The notes under the pieces were generated by a model. It was not told the origin of the DNA. It made no database searches and saw only the letters and a list, made by a program, of their open reading frames with translations. Positions 41,426 to 41,741 of a stretch of 41,741 nucleotides of DNA are shown here, one piece after another. The position numbers and the translations under genes were made by a program. Where the stretch lies: NCBI GenBank assembly GCA_001579985.1, contig LRSR01003557.1:1-41741 (forward strand). The letters run 5' to 3'. The stretch's first letter is position 1. Each line of letters starts with the position of its first letter. This DNA is from Hypsibius dujardini. Lineage: Eukaryota; Tardigrada; Eutardigrada; Parachela; Hypsibiidae.

Positions 41426-41741
41426 GTTAATTGGTGCATGCATTGTGTTACCTTTTACGATCCAGATGGCACTTGGCATTTCACCAAATTTCATTGGCCC
41501 ATCGATTCTGCGGTTCGGAAAATTTGAGGTGACACGTTGAAGGACATTCGTCCTATACCGGACAGGCCAACTTAAAATATCGTTTCCACACGGAAACTCC
41601 GATATATGCAGTCAAAAAAGCGACCACGTTTCACCGTTACCCTCATCATCGTCACTTTGATCTACTTGTACTCTCTCGGATGAGAATCTTCTTATCCGCC
41701 AGTAAAATATATGAACAGTCGGAGAAATTACATTGTGAATT
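41426..41741. other. Right window edge, nothing recognised
   Basis: No open frame or repeat of note. A gene may begin beyond the edge. Confidence 0.4.

Overview
This is animal genomic DNA, not bacterial. The evidence is GT-AG introns of about 67 bp to 1.3 kb with phase-consistent exons, a receptor tyrosine kinase, a myosin light chain kinase, a decayed pogo-like DDE transposase, many non-autonomous DNA transposons and microsatellites. I cannot name the species. GNBP-like GH16 domains and moderate intron sizes suggest an invertebrate.

Left part (1-9 kb): the most interesting locus is an eight-exon minus-strand gene (1119-8891). Joined at its splice sites it reads 955 codons without interruption. 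It encodes a signal peptide, two GH16-type (laminarinase / beta-glucan-recognition-like) domains without a full catalytic acid motif, one transmembrane helix and a split tyrosine kinase domain with its core residues. In effect it is a receptor tyrosine kinase with a sugar-binding-type ectodomain.

Middle (9-31 kb): this is a graveyard of copies of that gene. Copy B (+, 15205-20411) keeps the three ectodomain exons open but has lost the TM exon and has a nonsense codon in the kinase. Copy C (-, 22690-27091) keeps the ectodomain and TM exons open but has no kinase. D is a frameshifted fragment of exon 2 and E a fragment of exon 8 with a stop. B and C are arms of a large imperfect inverted duplication (about 13.2-20.4 kb against 22.7-29.6 kb), each ending outward in a decayed DDE transposase. 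A ferrochelatase relic (10952-12070) lies between A and B. Introns and flanks are full of hAT-like MITEs, foldback elements and simple repeats.

Right part (31-41.7 kb): a nine-exon plus-strand gene (33199-39106, 888 codons) encodes a compact myosin-light-chain-kinase-type Ser/Thr kinase with an autoinhibitory/calmodulin-binding segment and a long disordered KSPSP-rich tail. The tail carries two copies of an IPIQIL motif, one at the extreme C-terminus. Two TA-flanked MITEs follow.

Working hypothesis: gene A senses a glycan and signals by tyrosine phosphorylation, while B and C, if transcribed, would give a soluble and a kinase-less membrane form of the same ectodomain. All functional statements are inferred from sequence alone.
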